A DNA stretch of 61,177 nt from Actinotignum sanguinis (GTDB lineage: Bacteria; Actinomycetota; Actinomycetes; Actinomycetales; Actinomycetaceae). Both the position numbers and the translations under genes were made by a program. How positions within the stretch are numbered: the stretch's first letter is position 1; the number at the start of each line of letters is the position of its first letter. The stretch spans positions 1 through 61,177 of the forward strand of contig NZ_QDIE01000009.1 of NCBI RefSeq assembly GCF_003957255.1, read 5' to 3'. Below are positions 41,630 to 52,693 of this stretch, in pieces. The notes beneath the pieces were generated by a model, which saw only the letters and a program-made list of their open reading frames with translations, was not told the origin of the DNA and made no database searches.

Positions 41630-44248
41630 TCAGTTCTCCAAGGTTTCAGCGGCCGGTTGCGTCGATTCCGCAGATTCCGCAGCTTGCGTCGATTGCGCCG
41701 GCTCCGATTCGGTAGCCGGTTCCTCCGCTGCCGCCTGCGCACCGGCGGCGGGGACCTCATCTTCTTCGATCTCCACCTCAGCATTACGCGCGACAGCAAT
41801 AATTCTGTCACCCTTATCGGGGCGCACGAAAGTAACGCCCTGGGTGTTGCGGCCGGTGAGCGACACTTCATCAACCGCGGCACGCATCACCTTGCCCGAT
41901 TCCATAATAGCGAGCACCTCGTCACCGCTGGACACCATGAGCGCACCCACCAGGTCCCCGCGGGCCTCGGTCAGCTTCGCCACCTTAATACCCATGCCGG
42001 CACGCCCCTGCACCCGGTATTCATCCGCGCTGGTCCGCTTGGCGAAGCCCTGTTCCGTCATCACGAACACCTGGGAATCATCATGCACCACGTCCATGGT
42101 GAGGAGGGAATCATCCCCGCGGAATTTCATGCCCGTCACCCCGGAGGCCGCCCGGCCCATAGGCCGCAGCGATTCCGCATTCGCGGTGAAACGCAAAGAC
42201 ATCCCGTGGCGGGAAACGAGCAAGAGGTCATCGGCCTCATCCACGAAGGAAGCGGCCACCACCTCATCGCTGCTGCCATCCGCCAGCTCGCGCAGCTTAA
42301 TCGCGATCAGACCACCCGAGCGCGGGGAATCGTAATCCGCGAGCGGGGTCTTCTTCACCAGCCCGGACTTCGTGGCGAGCACCAGGTACTTCGCATCGTC
42401 GTAACTGCGAATCGAACGGACCGCCGCGATGGTTTCGCCGGGCTGGAAAGCCAGCAGATTCGCCACGTGCTGGCCCTTCGCATCACGCCCACCTTCGGGC
42501 AATTCGTATCCCTTGAGGCGGTAGACCCGCCCGAGGTTCGTGAAGAACAAATGCCAATCGTGAGTGGAAGCAATCCCGAAATGATCAACCACATCGTCTA
42601 CGCGCAGCGAAGCACCGCGAATACCCTTACCGCCGCGATGCTGGGCGCGGTATTCACTTACCTTGGTGCGCTTGACGTACCCGGAATGGGTGACCGTGAC
42701 CACCACGTCCTCTTCGGGGATGAGGTCCTCCACGCTCATCTCTCCGTCGTAGGGGAGGATGGTGGTGCGCCGGTCATCACCGTACTTATCGGTAATAGCC
42801 TGCAGTTCTTCGGAAATAATGGAGCGCTGGCGATCCTCGGAAGCCAAAATACCGCGGTAGTCCTCCACGAGGGCCCGCTTTTCTTCGTATTCGTCCAGGA
42901 TCTTCTGGCGTTCTAGGGCGGCCAGGCGGCGCAGCTGCATTTCCAGAATCGCATTGGCCTGGTCCTCATCAATATCGAGGAGCTCCATAAGGCCGGTGCG
43001 GGCCACATCCACGGTGGCCGAAGCGCGGATAAGCGCAATAACTTCATCCAGGGCATCGAGAGCCTTGAGGTAGCCCTCGAGGATATGCATGCGCTTGAGA
43101 GCTTCGTTGAGGCGGTACTCGGTGCGCCTGCGGATCACATCCATCTGGTGCGTGACCCAGTGCCGCACGAAACCATCGAGGGAAAGCGTGCGCGGCACCC
43201 CGTCTACCAGCGCCAACATATTTGCCGGGAAATTATTTTGCAGCTGGGTGTGCTTGTAGAGATTGTTGAGAACAACCTTCGGTACCGCGTCGCGTTTAAG
43301 AACGACGACGATACGCTGGCCGGCCCGCCCGGACGTTTCATCGCGAATATCGGCAATGCCCGGGAGGCGGCCATCCTTGATGCCCTCCACCATTTTGTCG
43401 AGTAGCCGGTCCGGATTGACCTGGTAGGGCAGGTCGGTGATAACCAGGCAGGTGCGCCCACCGATCTCATCCACTTCCACCACGGCGCGCTGGGTGATGG
43501 ACCCGCGCCCGGTCCGGTAGGCATCTTCAATGCCGCGGGTACCCAGAATGGTTGCCCCGGTGGGGAAGTCCGGACCCTTAATGCGGCGCATGAGCTCACC
43601 GAGGAGTTCTTCCCGGGAAGTATCCGGGTGGGCGAGGTACCACTGCACACCGTCATTGACTTCGCGGAGGTTATGCGGCGGAATGCGGGTGGCCATACCC
43701 ACCGCGATACCTTCGGAGCCGTTCACCAGGAGATTGGGGAAACGGGAGGTGAGGATGGACGGTTCCATGAGTGAGCCATCGTAATTCGGCTCGAAATCAA
43801 CCGTATTTTCCTTGATATCCCGCACCATTTCCAGGGCGAGGGGCGCCATGCGCGCCTCGGTGTAACGCGGGGCGGCCGCCCCGAGATCACCGGAGGTACC
43901 GAAGTTACCCTGCCCGGACACCAGCGGATAGCGCATGGACCAGGGTTGGGCCAGGCGCACCATGGTGTCATAAATCGCGGCATCACCGTGCGGGTGGTAG
44001 TGCCCCATAACATCGCCCACGATTTTCGCGGACTTGGAGAAAGAGGAATCTGGCCGGTATCCGCCGTCGTACATCGCGTAAATAACGCGCCGATGCACAG
44101 GCTTGAGGCCATCGCGCACGTCCGGCAGCGCGCGGCCCACAATAACGGACATGGCGTAATCGAGGTAGGAGCTCTCCATTTCACGCTGGAGATCCACCTC
44201 CATAATCGCGCCGTGATTATACGTGGACGTCGTTTCGCTTTCGCTCAT
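41630..44248 (-). CDS. gyrA: DNA gyrase subunit A
   Basis: This 872-residue gyrase subunit breaks and rejoins DNA through Tyr129 in [10 protein letters not shown]. The quinolone region reads [11 protein letters not shown]: Ala lies at the position where E. coli has Ser83, Ala at the next, and the Asp of position 87 is kept. The C-terminal part contains the beta-pinwheel repeats ([10 protein letters not shown] region). It is followed by an acidic tail rich in Ala/Glu. It lies 14 bp after gyrB. Confidence 0.96.
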   Translation of the reverse strand: MSESETTSTYNHGAIMEVDLQREMESSYLDYAMSVIVGRALPDVRDGLKPVHRRVIYAMYDGGYRPDSSFSKSAKIVGDVMGHYHPHGDAAIYDTMVRLAQPWSMRYPLVSGQGNFGTSGDLGAAAPRYTEARMAPLALEMVRDIKENTVDFEPNYDGSLMEPSILTSRFPNLLVNGSEGIAVGMATRIPPHNLREVNDGVQWYLAHPDTSREELLGELMRRIKGPDFPTGATILGTRGIEDAYRTGRGSITQRAVVEVDEIGGRTCLVITDLPYQVNPDRLLDKMVEGIKDGRLPGIADIRDETSGRAGQRIVVVLKRDAVPKVVLNNLYKHTQLQNNFPANMLALVDGVPRTLSLDGFVRHWVTHQMDVIRRRTEYRLNEALKRMHILEGYLKALDALDEVIALIRASATVDVARTGLMELLDIDEDQANAILEMQLRRLAALERQKILDEYEEKRALVEDYRGILASEDRQRSIISEELQAITDKYGDDRRTTILPYDGEMSVEDLIPEEDVVVTVTHSGYVKRTKVSEYRAQHRGGKGIRGASLRVDDVVDHFGIASTHDWHLFFTNLGRVYRLKGYELPEGGRDAKGQHVANLLAFQPGETIAAVRSIRSYDDAKYLVLATKSGLVKKTPLADYDSPRSGGLIAIKLRELADGSSDEVVAASFVDEADDLLLVSRHGMSLRFTANAESLRPMGRAASGVTGMKFRGDDSLLTMDVVHDDSQVFVMTEQGFAKRTSADEYRVQGRAGMGIKVAKLTEARGDLVGALMVSSGDEVLAIMESGKVMRAAVDEVSLTGRNTQGVTFVRPDKGDRIIAVARNAEVEIEEDEVPAAGAQAAAEEPATESEPAQSTQAAESAESTQPAAETLEN

Positions 44249-44262
44249 AATAATGACAAATC

Positions 44263-46344
44263 CTAGATATCGAGGAAGCGCACGTCGTGCGCATTACGTT
44301 GAATGAAGCCGCGGCGGGAATCCACATCTTCGCCCATGAGAACGCTGAAGGTTTCGTCGGTTGCGGCGGCCTCCCCGATGGAGACCTGCTTGAGGGTGCG
44401 GAATTCCGGATTCATGGTGGTATCCCACAGTTCTTCCGCGTTCATTTCACCCAGACCCTTGTAGCGCTGGATGCGCTGGGATTCTTCGCGCGGTAGCCGC
44501 CAGCCCTTCCCTTTACCTTCGTCGAGCACCTCATCGCGTTCCCGATCCGAGAACACGTAGGAATGCGGGGCATTCGTCCATTTGATGCGGTAGAGCGGGG
44601 GCATAGCTAGGAAAACATGCCCGGCTTCGATAAGCGGGCGCATGTAGCGGTACACCAGGGTGAGCAGAAGGGTCGCAATATGCGAGCCGTCCACATCCGC
44701 ATCGGCCATGAAAATGATCTTGTGATAGCGCAGTTTATCGATATCAAATTCATCGCCAATGCCGGTACCGAAAGCGGTGATAAGCGATTGGATGGTATCT
44801 GAGGAAAGTGCCCGATCCAGGCGGGCTTTTTCCACGTTGAGGATCTTGCCGCGGATCGGCATGATGGCCTGGTGTTCCGGATCGCGCCCGTTGACGGCGC
44901 TACCGCCCGCGGAATCACCCTCCACAATAAAGATTTCACATTCTTCGGGTTTATTCGAGGTGCAATCCTTCAACTTGCCCGGCATGGAGGCCGATTCCAG
45001 CACGGATTTACGCCGGGTTGCTTCGCGGGCTTTGCGGGCCGCGGCACGGGCGGCAAAAGCCTGGGTGCCCTTGCGAATAATCTCTTTGGCATCGCCCGGG
45101 TGGGAATCGAGCCAGTCGCTGAGCTGGGTGTACATCTGCTGCTGCACGAACGTGCGCGCTTCGGTATTCCCGAGCTTGGTTTTGGTCTGGCCTTCAAACT
45201 GAGGATTACCTAGTTTCACAGAGATAACCGCGGTGAGACCTTCACGCACATCATCACCGGAAAGATTCGGGTCCTTATCCTTGAGAAGCCCGTGTTCACG
45301 CGCGTACTTGTTAATCACCGAGGTGAGCGCGGAGCGGAAGCCTTCTTCGTGCATCCCACCTTCGGTGGTGTTAATCGTATTGGCGAAGGTATTGACCGAT
45401 TCGGAATAGGCCGAGGTCCACTGCATGGCCACTTCCACTTCGATCTGTTTCTCATCATCTTCAGCTTCGAAGTAGATAATGTCGTTATTGATGATCTCCG
45501 ACTTTTTCATCGAGTTGAGGAACTTGACGTAGTCAAGCAAGCCGCCGGAATAGCAATACGATACTTCGCGCTTCGCCGGGACTTCCGCCGCGGTTTCGCT
45601 TTCCGCCCCGGTGACTTCATCGCCTTCCGAAGTAGCCGAGGTACGTTCATCAATGAGGTTGATACGCAGGTTCTTATTGAGGAAGGCCATCTGGTGGAAA
45701 CGCTTGCGCAGTGTTTCGAAATCATAATCCGTGGTCTCGAAAATATCCGGATTGGCCCAGAACGTTTGGGTGGTTCCCGTTTCAGTGGTTTCTTCCCCGC
45801 GTTCAAGTTCCTGGGTGGGGACCCCGTTTTCATAGGCGATCCGCCATACATAACCATCACGCTTGACGATGGTTTCCATCCGGGTGGATAGGGCGTTCAC
45901 CACGGATACACCCACACCGTGCAGGCCACCGGATACCGCGTAGCCGCCCTGGCCGAATTTACCGCCGGCGTGCAGCACGGTCATAACCACTTCCACCGCG
46001 GGGCGCCCCTCGGTGGGGTGCATATCCACGGGGATGCCGCGCCCATTATCTTCCACGCGCACCCCGCCATCCTCACGCAGGGTTACCGTGATGGTATCCG
46101 CGTAGCCGGCCAGCGCTTCGTCAACCGAATTGTCCACAACTTCGTAGACCAGATGGTGCAAACCGCGTTCCCCGGTGGAGCCGATATACATACCGGGGCG
46201 CTTACGTACCGCCTCGAGGCCTTCGAGGACGGTAATATTCGATGCATCATAGGACTGATCGGGGGATACTTCACCGACGTGATGCGCAGGGCTCTGCTGA
46301 ACCGGGCGCTGTTCCGGCTCGGGATGACTCATTGTTTCCGACAC
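44263..46344 (-). CDS. gyrB: DNA gyrase subunit B
   Basis: This 693-residue ATPase subunit contains the GHKL domain ([26 protein letters not shown]), the TOPRIM motif EGDSAGGSA with [13 protein letters not shown], the metal site ADADVDG, and the C-terminal [17 protein letters not shown]. The start is GTG with AAGGAG about 10 bases upstream; an internal ATG four codons on is an alternative. It forms A2B2 with GyrA and supercoils DNA. Confidence 0.96.
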   Translation of the reverse strand: MSETMSHPEPEQRPVQQSPAHHVGEVSPDQSYDASNITVLEGLEAVRKRPGMYIGSTGERGLHHLVYEVVDNSVDEALAGYADTITVTLREDGGVRVEDNGRGIPVDMHPTEGRPAVEVVMTVLHAGGKFGQGGYAVSGGLHGVGVSVVNALSTRMETIVKRDGYVWRIAYENGVPTQELERGEETTETGTTQTFWANPDIFETTDYDFETLRKRFHQMAFLNKNLRINLIDERTSATSEGDEVTGAESETAAEVPAKREVSYCYSGGLLDYVKFLNSMKKSEIINNDIIYFEAEDDEKQIEVEVAMQWTSAYSESVNTFANTINTTEGGMHEEGFRSALTSVINKYAREHGLLKDKDPNLSGDDVREGLTAVISVKLGNPQFEGQTKTKLGNTEARTFVQQQMYTQLSDWLDSHPGDAKEIIRKGTQAFAARAAARKAREATRRKSVLESASMPGKLKDCTSNKPEECEIFIVEGDSAGGSAVNGRDPEHQAIMPIRGKILNVEKARLDRALSSDTIQSLITAFGTGIGDEFDIDKLRYHKIIFMADADVDGSHIATLLLTLVYRYMRPLIEAGHVFLAMPPLYRIKWTNAPHSYVFSDRERDEVLDEGKGKGWRLPREESQRIQRYKGLGEMNAEELWDTTMNPEFRTLKQVSIGEAAATDETFSVLMGEDVDSRRGFIQRNAHDVRFLDI

Positions 46345-46408
46345 GCGCGGAACACTCCTTCAGGCTAACTCTCAAAAATGGGCCTCTCCCGCGTTGACCG
46401 CCGTTCTA

Positions 46409-46420
46409 GTAGGTACCTAC
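46409..46420. promoter_or_regulatory. 12-bp palindrome between gyrB and a metalloprotease gene
   Basis: GTAGGTACCTAC is a perfect 12-bp palindrome in the divergent gap of gyrB and the gene at 46484. It could be an operator for either gene. No regulator is assigned. Confidence 0.35.
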
Positions 46421-46483
46421 GCTGGAGAGTCCCTCGTCTATTCTAGCCTATAAGCAGCTAAGAAACTGAGACGGAGGACCGCT

Positions 46484-46864
46484 GTGCTGGAGATGTCCGA
46501 GCAAGAATTCGAGGAGGCGGTGGCCGATGCTATCGATCTGCTGCCCGAGGCTTTTCTCGCGTCCCTTCCCAATGTGGTGTTTTTAGTGGAAAAAGAGCCT
46601 GAGCCCGATATGCTCCGCCCGGAAGATTACGATGAGAACGGCCAGCCCGCGGTGCTTGGTTTTTACGACGGCGTAGCGCTAACCGACCGCGGTGACGACG
46701 CCGGCTTGCTGCCCGACCGCATCTTTATTTTCAGCGGCCCGCTGATGCGCTGGTGCGAAACACGCGAAGAATTAGTGGAGGAAATCGGGGTCACCATTAT
46801 CCACGAGGTCGGGCATTTTTACGGTTTGGACGACGACGCCCTGCACTCCCTGGGCTGGGAATAG
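46484..46864 (+). CDS. Metallopeptidase family protein (zincin-like)
   Basis: This 126-residue protein belongs to the short minimal zincin group. The HExxH site is IIHEVGHFYGLDDDAL at the C-terminus, giving HEVGHFYGLDD, in which a further Asp may be the third ligand. No signal peptide is seen, so it is cytoplasmic. The GTG start follows GGAGG by six bases. The family is common and poorly characterised. It diverges from gyrB. Confidence 0.88.
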   Translation: MLEMSEQEFEEAVADAIDLLPEAFLASLPNVVFLVEKEPEPDMLRPEDYDENGQPAVLGFYDGVALTDRGDDAGLLPDRIFIFSGPLMRWCETREELVEEIGVTIIHEVGHFYGLDDDALHSLGWE

Positions 46865-46873
46865 CCAGCGCAG

Positions 46874-47464
46874 CTACCCGTAGGTATCGCGGGGTCCGCG
46901 GCCGGGAACTGAGAGAAGCCCGTGCTTCCAGCTGGGCCGATTCGGGCCCAAAATAACAATATCCTTGACAATCCCCTCCCCTATTTCGGCGGCAATCCGC
47001 CCGGACAGGGTGGCAAGGAGCGCGCGCATCTGGGTTTTCCACGAGGTGGAGGAGGCGCGCAGGGTGAGCACGCCGTCGTCGGAAAAATCTTCAATACGGC
47101 AGTGCCGCGCCACATTCGGTCCCACAATGTCGTCCCAACGCGCCGAAACAGAGGCAATATCGAGGTGGCTTTGCCAGCCGCGGTCGCGGATGGTGCGGGC
47201 CAGGAGTTCACCAACCGGATGTGGATCGCGCCAGGAGGGCCGGGCCCCGGATCCCACATCACCCCAGCCCGGGCCGGGAGTGGCCACCGGATCACCGATG
47301 CGGTCAGCCGCGCCGGCTTCGCCGGGTGCGCCCGTGCCGTTCGCCGCGAGGTAACGGGGAGCCGCGGCGGGCCGGCGGGTGCGCACATCCCCGCGCCGGA
47401 AAGCTGCTTCCCGAGCGGCGTCCAGAGCATGAAGTGCGAAGATGTCGCCAGCCTCACGCGCCAT
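46874..47464 (-). CDS. DUF721 domain protein (DciA-like)
   Basis: This 196-residue protein has an Ala/Pro/Gly-rich N-terminal half and a C-terminal DUF721 domain (about 85-185, with WDDIVGPNVARHC). DUF721 proteins related to DciA load replicative helicase in many bacteria lacking DnaC. The gene overlaps the recF end by 11 bp and has GAGGAGG before the ATG, so it sits in the usual dnaN-recF-DUF721-gyrB order. Confidence 0.85.
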   Translation of the reverse strand: MAREAGDIFALHALDAAREAAFRRGDVRTRRPAAAPRYLAANGTGAPGEAGAADRIGDPVATPGPGWGDVGSGARPSWRDPHPVGELLARTIRDRGWQSHLDIASVSARWDDIVGPNVARHCRIEDFSDDGVLTLRASSTSWKTQMRALLATLSGRIAAEIGEGIVKDIVILGPNRPSWKHGLLSVPGRGPRDTYG

Positions 47465-48662
47465 CGCGGACCTCCTCGGTAATGCTGCCCGCCGCGATAT
47501 GGAGGCGGTCCCCGCGCAGGGTTTCAGGCAGGTCATCGCCCACCGCCGCGGTCACAATCACCTGGTCGGCCTGGGCCACCAGCTCAGCCAGGCGCTCCCG
47601 GCGCCGGGCATCGAGTTCGGCAAAAACATCGTCGAGGAGGAGGATGGGTTCGCCATCTTCGCTCAGTAATTTCCAGCAGGCCAGCCGGAGCGCCAGTGCG
47701 TAACTCCAGCTTTCCCCGTGGCTGGCATAGCCTTTGGCCGGCAGGGTCCCTAAAGACAAACGCAGGTCATCGCGGTGCGGGCCCACCAGATTCACGCCGC
47801 GCTCAATTTCTTGATCCCGGCGGTCATCGAGTTGGGAACGCAGCAAGGCCCGAGCGGTTTCTACATCACGCAGTGCATCTTCCTGGGCGGTGACGGCGTG
47901 GTAGCTGGCGTCGTCGTCGTTTAACAGCGCCGCAGCATCGGGGAGGGTGAAGGTACCGCGCCACGCATTCGCCGCGTAATCAAGGCGGGCGTGCCCGCGG
48001 TTACCGGACACAATATTGTACATTTCCGTGACGTACGGGCGGAGCCGCGCCACCAGTTCGGCGCGGGCGGCTACGATCTGGGCGGCCAGCCCGGCCAGCT
48101 GCTCATCCCACACATCAATAGCGGCGTGATCCACGCTTTTTCCGCGCCTGCGGGCGGCCCCGGCAGTTTTCAAGAGGGCGGCACGCTGGCGGATCACCCG
48201 TTCGTACTCACTTTTCACCGCAGCGAGACGCGGGCGAAGCTGCACCATAAGGTCATCCAGGAAAGCACGCCGCACCGCCGGTTCCCCGCGCACCAGGGAA
48301 AGATCTTCGGGTGCGAAAAGCACCGCGCGGATAGTCCCAAGAATCTCTATCGGGCGCACATTACCGCGATTGAGGCGGGCTCGATTAGCGCGCCCGGCGT
48401 AGATTTCTACGTCCACGGTGGTCGGTGATTCCCCGCGCACCACCCGTGCCTGCACCACGCCGGCGGTCGCGCCCTGGCGGATCAGTGCATTATCGGAGGA
48501 AACTCGATGGGAGGTGAGGGTGGCGAGGTAGGCAATAGCCTCCACCAAATTGGTTTTCCCCTGACCGTTCTCGCCCACGAGGATGGTCACCCCGGGGCGA
48601 AAACGAGCCACTTCACGCCGGTAGTTACGAAAATCCGCCAGCGCTAAGTCAGAGATGTACAC
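47454..48662 (-). CDS. recF: DNA repair protein RecF
   Basis: This 402-residue SMC-like ATPase helps load RecA at gaps with RecO and RecR. Walker A is GENGQGKTNLVEA near the N-terminus. The Signature-like region and LLLDDVFAELD (Walker B) are near residue 330. The start is GTG, 13 bp after the dnaN stop on this strand. It overlaps the next gene. Confidence 0.94.
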   Translation of the reverse strand: MYISDLALADFRNYRREVARFRPGVTILVGENGQGKTNLVEAIAYLATLTSHRVSSDNALIRQGATAGVVQARVVRGESPTTVDVEIYAGRANRARLNRGNVRPIEILGTIRAVLFAPEDLSLVRGEPAVRRAFLDDLMVQLRPRLAAVKSEYERVIRQRAALLKTAGAARRRGKSVDHAAIDVWDEQLAGLAAQIVAARAELVARLRPYVTEMYNIVSGNRGHARLDYAANAWRGTFTLPDAAALLNDDDASYHAVTAQEDALRDVETARALLRSQLDDRRDQEIERGVNLVGPHRDDLRLSLGTLPAKGYASHGESWSYALALRLACWKLLSEDGEPILLLDDVFAELDARRRERLAELVAQADQVIVTAAVGDDLPETLRGDRLHIAAGSITEEVRDGA

Positions 48663-48675
48663 TCACACCCGCGCC

Positions 48676-49806
48676 TTAGGAGTAGGTGCGAATCGGCATG
48701 AGGAGGAGGCGGAACTCATCCGTATCGGAGCCGTTTTCTTCGGGTTGGCCGGTAATAACGGCCGGTTTCGTGGGGCTGGTGAAGGAGAGGCGCACGAAAG
48801 GCGTATCTACCGCGGTCAGGCCATCTTGCAGGTAGGCCGGGTTGAAAGCCATCGCAATATCTTCCCCGGTGAGGGTGGCCGGCAGGGCTTCGCTGGTTTG
48901 CGCCGAATCATTTTGACCGGCATCCAGTACCACGCTACCTTCGGTAAAGCTCAGGCGCACCGCACTATTCTTTTCGACGACGAGCCGCGCGCGCTTAATG
49001 GCATCGAGCAGCATCAGGCGGTCAATCACCGCGTACCCGTTGACGGTATCCGGGAAGAGCGCCCGGACCTGCGGATAATCCCCGTCAATGAGGCGAGCCA
49101 CGTTCTGGCGGTCCGCGGCGCGGAAACCAATGAGGCCGGTGCGGCCGGTGGTATCGAGGGTCATGCACACATTACCGACGGAACCGAGAGACTTGGCAAT
49201 ATCGGAAAGCCGGCTGGCCCGCACCAGAATTCGCGCGGAAATCTGCGGATCTTCCGGTTCCCACGTGAGGTTGGCGATGGCCAGGCGATAGCGGTCAGTT
49301 GCCATGAGGGCAATATTTTCGCCGTTGATTTCGATGCAGACCGAGACGAGGAGCGGGAGGGTGTCATCGGTGGAGGCGGCGGTAACGGCCTGGGCAACCG
49401 CATGCTGCCAGGCTGCGCCGTCTACCACGCCCGATACTCCATCGAGGGGCGGGGCAGCCGGGTAATCTTCCAGCGGCATCGAGGTCATGACCATGCGCGA
49501 GGAGCCGCATTGGAGATCAAGTTTGGTGCCTTCGACCGTGAGATCAATGGGCTTATTGGGAAGTGCACGAGCATATTCGGCCAGCAGGCGCCCGTGCACC
49601 AAAATGGTTCCGGCTTCTTCTACATCACCGGTAATTTCAGCGTAGGAGGAAATATCAGGATCATACGAGGAGAGTGCAACGACGCCGGTGTCTTTAGCTT
49701 CGATTTTGATCCCGGAAAGGATGGGCAGCGAAGGGCGGGTGGGGATAGTGCGTGCCGTCCACGAGACGGCGTCCGCGAAGACATCGTGTTCAATCCGCAA
49801 TTTCAC
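48676..49806 (-). CDS. dnaN: DNA polymerase III beta clamp
   Basis: This is the 376-residue sliding clamp, three similar domains. The N-terminus KLRIEHDVFADAVSW and the ending PVRTYS-like sequence (RLLLMPIRTYS) are characteristic. I chose the GTG preceded by GGAAGG; the longer frame adds MSLGGRFA, which lacks family similarity. It is 620 bp from dnaA, leaving a large intergenic region with DnaA boxes. Confidence 0.94.
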   Translation of the reverse strand: MKLRIEHDVFADAVSWTARTIPTRPSLPILSGIKIEAKDTGVVALSSYDPDISSYAEITGDVEEAGTILVHGRLLAEYARALPNKPIDLTVEGTKLDLQCGSSRMVMTSMPLEDYPAAPPLDGVSGVVDGAAWQHAVAQAVTAASTDDTLPLLVSVCIEINGENIALMATDRYRLAIANLTWEPEDPQISARILVRASRLSDIAKSLGSVGNVCMTLDTTGRTGLIGFRAADRQNVARLIDGDYPQVRALFPDTVNGYAVIDRLMLLDAIKRARLVVEKNSAVRLSFTEGSVVLDAGQNDSAQTSEALPATLTGEDIAMAFNPAYLQDGLTAVDTPFVRLSFTSPTKPAVITGQPEENGSDTDEFRLLLMPIRTYS

Positions 49807-50426
49807 AGCGAACCTTCCTCCCAATGACAAGAACTTCTAGAGCTACTTTACGCGAGGGAAGGCCCGGAAGGAAAAGAATTTAGCGGCTTTGTAATTACAA
49901 CGGTGTAGTTTATCGCGGCGGGTGCACAGGCCCTCGGCGACCGGTTGTTGTTCATGCGAGTGTTAATAGGTAGTGGTAGTAGTAGGGGCTGTGGACACTG
50001 TGGAAATGTGTTCGAAACGGCGTGCGCATGCGATTTCTGCTTGTGGATGAGCCTGTGGACGGCGTTGTGGATAAGAAGTACTTTCGGGGGATGAGACACT
50101 TGAGCCCTAATGCTATCCACCGCTAGATCCCGCCAATCCGCTTAATTTGAGCTCGTATCCACAGCTTATCCGCAAGCCCTGTGGATAGCCTTGATCCTGG
50201 TGTGTGAGCGAGGAAATAGGGATATATATCAGGCTGACTTGCGAGACGAGGTGGCTATGGAGGCAGGTGGCCGCGGCGTCGTACTCAATATGTCGCACGC
50301 GTGCACCGGCCCCGGTGCCAAGGCAAACAGATTCTCCCCCGGCGTGCGCCGCGGTTAGCGTTACAGATGTATAGAGTTACCCGGCCTGGTTTGTAGAGTT
50401 ACCGGGCTTGAGCTATCCGACCTAAG
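49807..50426. other. dnaA-dnaN intergenic region with DnaA boxes (part of oriC)
   Basis: DnaA-box-like sites are TGTGGATAA at 50066-50074 (perfect), GTATCCACA at 50155-50163, TTATCCGCA at 50166-50174 and TGTGGATAG at 50180-50188, plus weaker sites near 50041, 50055 and 50113. The region also contains a cluster of AGTTACC-like units next to the dnaA stop. The position matches the usual actinobacterial origin. No gene is present. Confidence 0.8.
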
Positions 50427-50435
50427 TTACCCGGC
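50375..50435. repeat. AGTTACC cluster at the dnaA 3' end
   Basis: AGTTACC(C/G)GG occurs at 50375, 50397 and 50425, with a degenerate AGCTATCC at 50411. Spacings are 22, 14 and 14 bp. The last copy includes the dnaA stop codon (TAA, 50427-50429 on the complement). Confidence 0.45.
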
Positions 50436-52070
50436 CTGGCTGGCCGCCTGCTTAATACGCACGGAGAGCTCGGAGACCTGGTTATAGGTGGTCTGCCGCT
50501 CGGCCATCTGCTTATCGATTTTCCGATAGGCGTGCATGACGGTGGTGTGGTCGCGTCCGCCGAAAAGTGAACCGATTTTCGGGAGGGACAGATCCGTCAT
50601 TTCCCGGCACAGATACATGGCGATTTGCCGCGCAGTAACAGGAATTCGGGAGCGATCCGCGCTGGTGAGATCGTCGATAGTGATGGAGAAGTAATTCGCC
50701 GTTTGCGCCATGATGAGGCTCGGTTTGATATCCACCGAATCCGGATTGGTAATGAGATCCTTGAGGACCATCTCGGATAGCGTGAGTGAAACCGGTTGCT
50801 TGGATAGATCCGCGAAAGCGGTGACTCGCCGCAGCGCACCTTCCATTTCGCGCACATTCGTGGTCATATGCGTGGCGATATATTCATGCACCTCGCGCGG
50901 GACGCTAATGCCGTCCACATGCGCTTTCTTTTCCAGAATGGCGATACGGGTTTCCAGATTTGGGCGGTCAATACTTGCCACCACCCCGGAGTTAAAACGC
51001 GAAAGCATCCGCTCTTCGAAGCCGTTGAGCAGATTCGGGGCCACATCGGAGGTAATAACAATCTGCTTATTGGAATTCGTGAGGGCGTTGAAGGTGTGGA
51101 AGAACTCCTCCACGGTGGTATCACGCCCGCCAATGAATTGGATATCGTCGATAAGAAGAATGTCGACCTTGCGGAAAGAATCCTTGAATTCGCTTTGCCG
51201 CCCGTCACGCACCGCGTTAATAAAAGCATTGGTGAACTCTTCGGCGCTGATATAGCGCACGTGAATATTCGGGTAGAGCGAGAGTGCGTAATTCCCGATC
51301 GCGTGCATGAGATGGGTTTTTCCCATCCCGGAATCCGAATAGAGGAACAGCGGGTTATAGGTGGTTCCCGGCGCTTCGGAGACCGCTAGCGACGTGGCGG
51401 TAGGAAAACGGTTCGAATCGCCGATAACAAAATTATCGAACGTGTATTTCGGGTTGAGACCGGCGGCGGTGGAGATCGCCGCAAAAGAAGGATCGGCGGA
51501 ATTCCCATAGATCTTTTCTTCCCCGGAGGCCATCGCCAAAGTTGCGAGCGAGGTCGGTTCAGGCTTTTCGACCGGTGCGGTTACGTGCGGGGTAGTACGG
51601 GCCGACGGCGCAGCTGCGGCCACCGGCTCGGCGGGCACATCGGGATAAGTTCCCGGTTCTTCCAGGGTGAAATCCCGATAGGTAGCGGACTTATTCCATT
51701 CCGAATCCGGGGAAAGAGCGGTGGGAGTTTCCACGCGGCGCGGCGCCGGGGCGGTCTCCACCGGGCGGGATTCCCGGCGTTCCGCAGCCGGGAGCGGGGA
51801 TTCATTGACGCTCGGATCAATGGAAATAACCAAGCGGATGCTGTGGCCAAGGATATTGGAAAGCGCCCCGGTCATCAGATCAGCAACGTGTTCTTCGATC
51901 CAATTCTTCACGAATTCGGATCCCACCACGATCATGAAAATGTCCTCGGCGGTGGCGAGTGGATGGGCCATGCGCACAAAAGCGGATTGTGAATCGGAGA
52001 GGTCGCCCTGCATACGCAGCAATTCCAAGGCGGCAAGCCAAGCATCGCGCGCGGGGTTCATCTCCGCCAT
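50427..52070 (-). CDS. dnaA: Chromosomal replication initiator DnaA
   Basis: This is a 547-residue initiator. Domain I spans about 1-85, a Pro/Ala-rich linker about 90-215, and the AAA+ domain about 215-430 with [13 protein letters not shown] (Walker A) and [10 protein letters not shown] (Walker B). C-terminal domain IV contains [21 protein letters not shown]. The ATG follows AGGAGG. It opens oriC on ATP binding. The long linker is acidic and poorly conserved. Confidence 0.96.
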   Translation of the reverse strand: MAEMNPARDAWLAALELLRMQGDLSDSQSAFVRMAHPLATAEDIFMIVVGSEFVKNWIEEHVADLMTGALSNILGHSIRLVISIDPSVNESPLPAAERRESRPVETAPAPRRVETPTALSPDSEWNKSATYRDFTLEEPGTYPDVPAEPVAAAAPSARTTPHVTAPVEKPEPTSLATLAMASGEEKIYGNSADPSFAAISTAAGLNPKYTFDNFVIGDSNRFPTATSLAVSEAPGTTYNPLFLYSDSGMGKTHLMHAIGNYALSLYPNIHVRYISAEEFTNAFINAVRDGRQSEFKDSFRKVDILLIDDIQFIGGRDTTVEEFFHTFNALTNSNKQIVITSDVAPNLLNGFEERMLSRFNSGVVASIDRPNLETRIAILEKKAHVDGISVPREVHEYIATHMTTNVREMEGALRRVTAFADLSKQPVSLTLSEMVLKDLITNPDSVDIKPSLIMAQTANYFSITIDDLTSADRSRIPVTARQIAMYLCREMTDLSLPKIGSLFGGRDHTTVMHAYRKIDKQMAERQTTYNQVSELSVRIKQAASQAG

Positions 52071-52552
52071 GACATCCTCCTGAGGACTCTTCTAAGAAAA
52101 AAGGGGGCGAGCCTCGCAGCCAGGTGATCCGAGCGCCGTTGATGATCACGACTGTAAGTTTCACGGTATCTGGTGAGGCCATGCCCTATCTCTGTCTGCC
52201 TATCGTAGGTGAATGACGCGCAACACGCTAACAAGTTATCCACAGGCTTCTCCACACCTGTGGAAATTACACCTCTGTTATTCACAGGTCACTTGCGCGC
52301 TGTGGAGCCTTAAAAACCTATCCTCAATCTTTTCCACAGATGTGTATAGTCCGAAAAAATTGCTTCGGTACGTGTTTTCTCACAGTGATCATCCTTGAGA
52401 TAACGGTCACCGCACGCTAAAAACCTTTGACTCATCGCCTGGATCTCGCGTAAAGTCATCTAGTCCATGCGTGGTTCAGCCGCGCGTATTTGTTAGGAAG
52501 GGCCGCCACCGGTTGTGGATAAGCCCGTCAATATCTAGTGGAGGGGATCACC
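52071..52552. other. dnaA upstream region with further DnaA boxes (part of oriC)
   Basis: DnaA-like sites are TTATCCACA at 52236-52244 (perfect), TTATTCACA at 52278-52286, TTTTCCACA at 52330-52338 and TGTGGATAA at 52514-52522 (perfect). An AT-richer patch with an AAAAACC run lies around 52310-52320. It is the divergent promoter region for dnaA and rpmH. No gene is present. Confidence 0.78.
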
Positions 52553-52693
52553 GTGGTTAAGCGGACTTTCCAGCCGAATAATCGCCGTCGCGCTAAGGTA
52601 CACGGTTTCCGCAAGCGCATGTCGACCCGCGCGGGTCGCGCTGTTCTGGCAGCTCGCCGTCGCAAGGGTCGCGCTAAGATTTCGGCTCAGTAA
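52553..52693 (+). CDS. rpmH: 50S ribosomal protein L34
   Basis: This is a 46-residue basic protein with the L34 sequence: [12 protein letters not shown] near the start, [20 protein letters not shown] and the ending KISAQ. The start is GTG after GGAGGGG. Its stop codon directly precedes the rnpA start. It is the first gene of the rightward replication-membrane insertion series. Confidence 0.96.
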   Translation: MVKRTFQPNNRRRAKVHGFRKRMSTRAGRAVLAARRRKGRAKISAQ

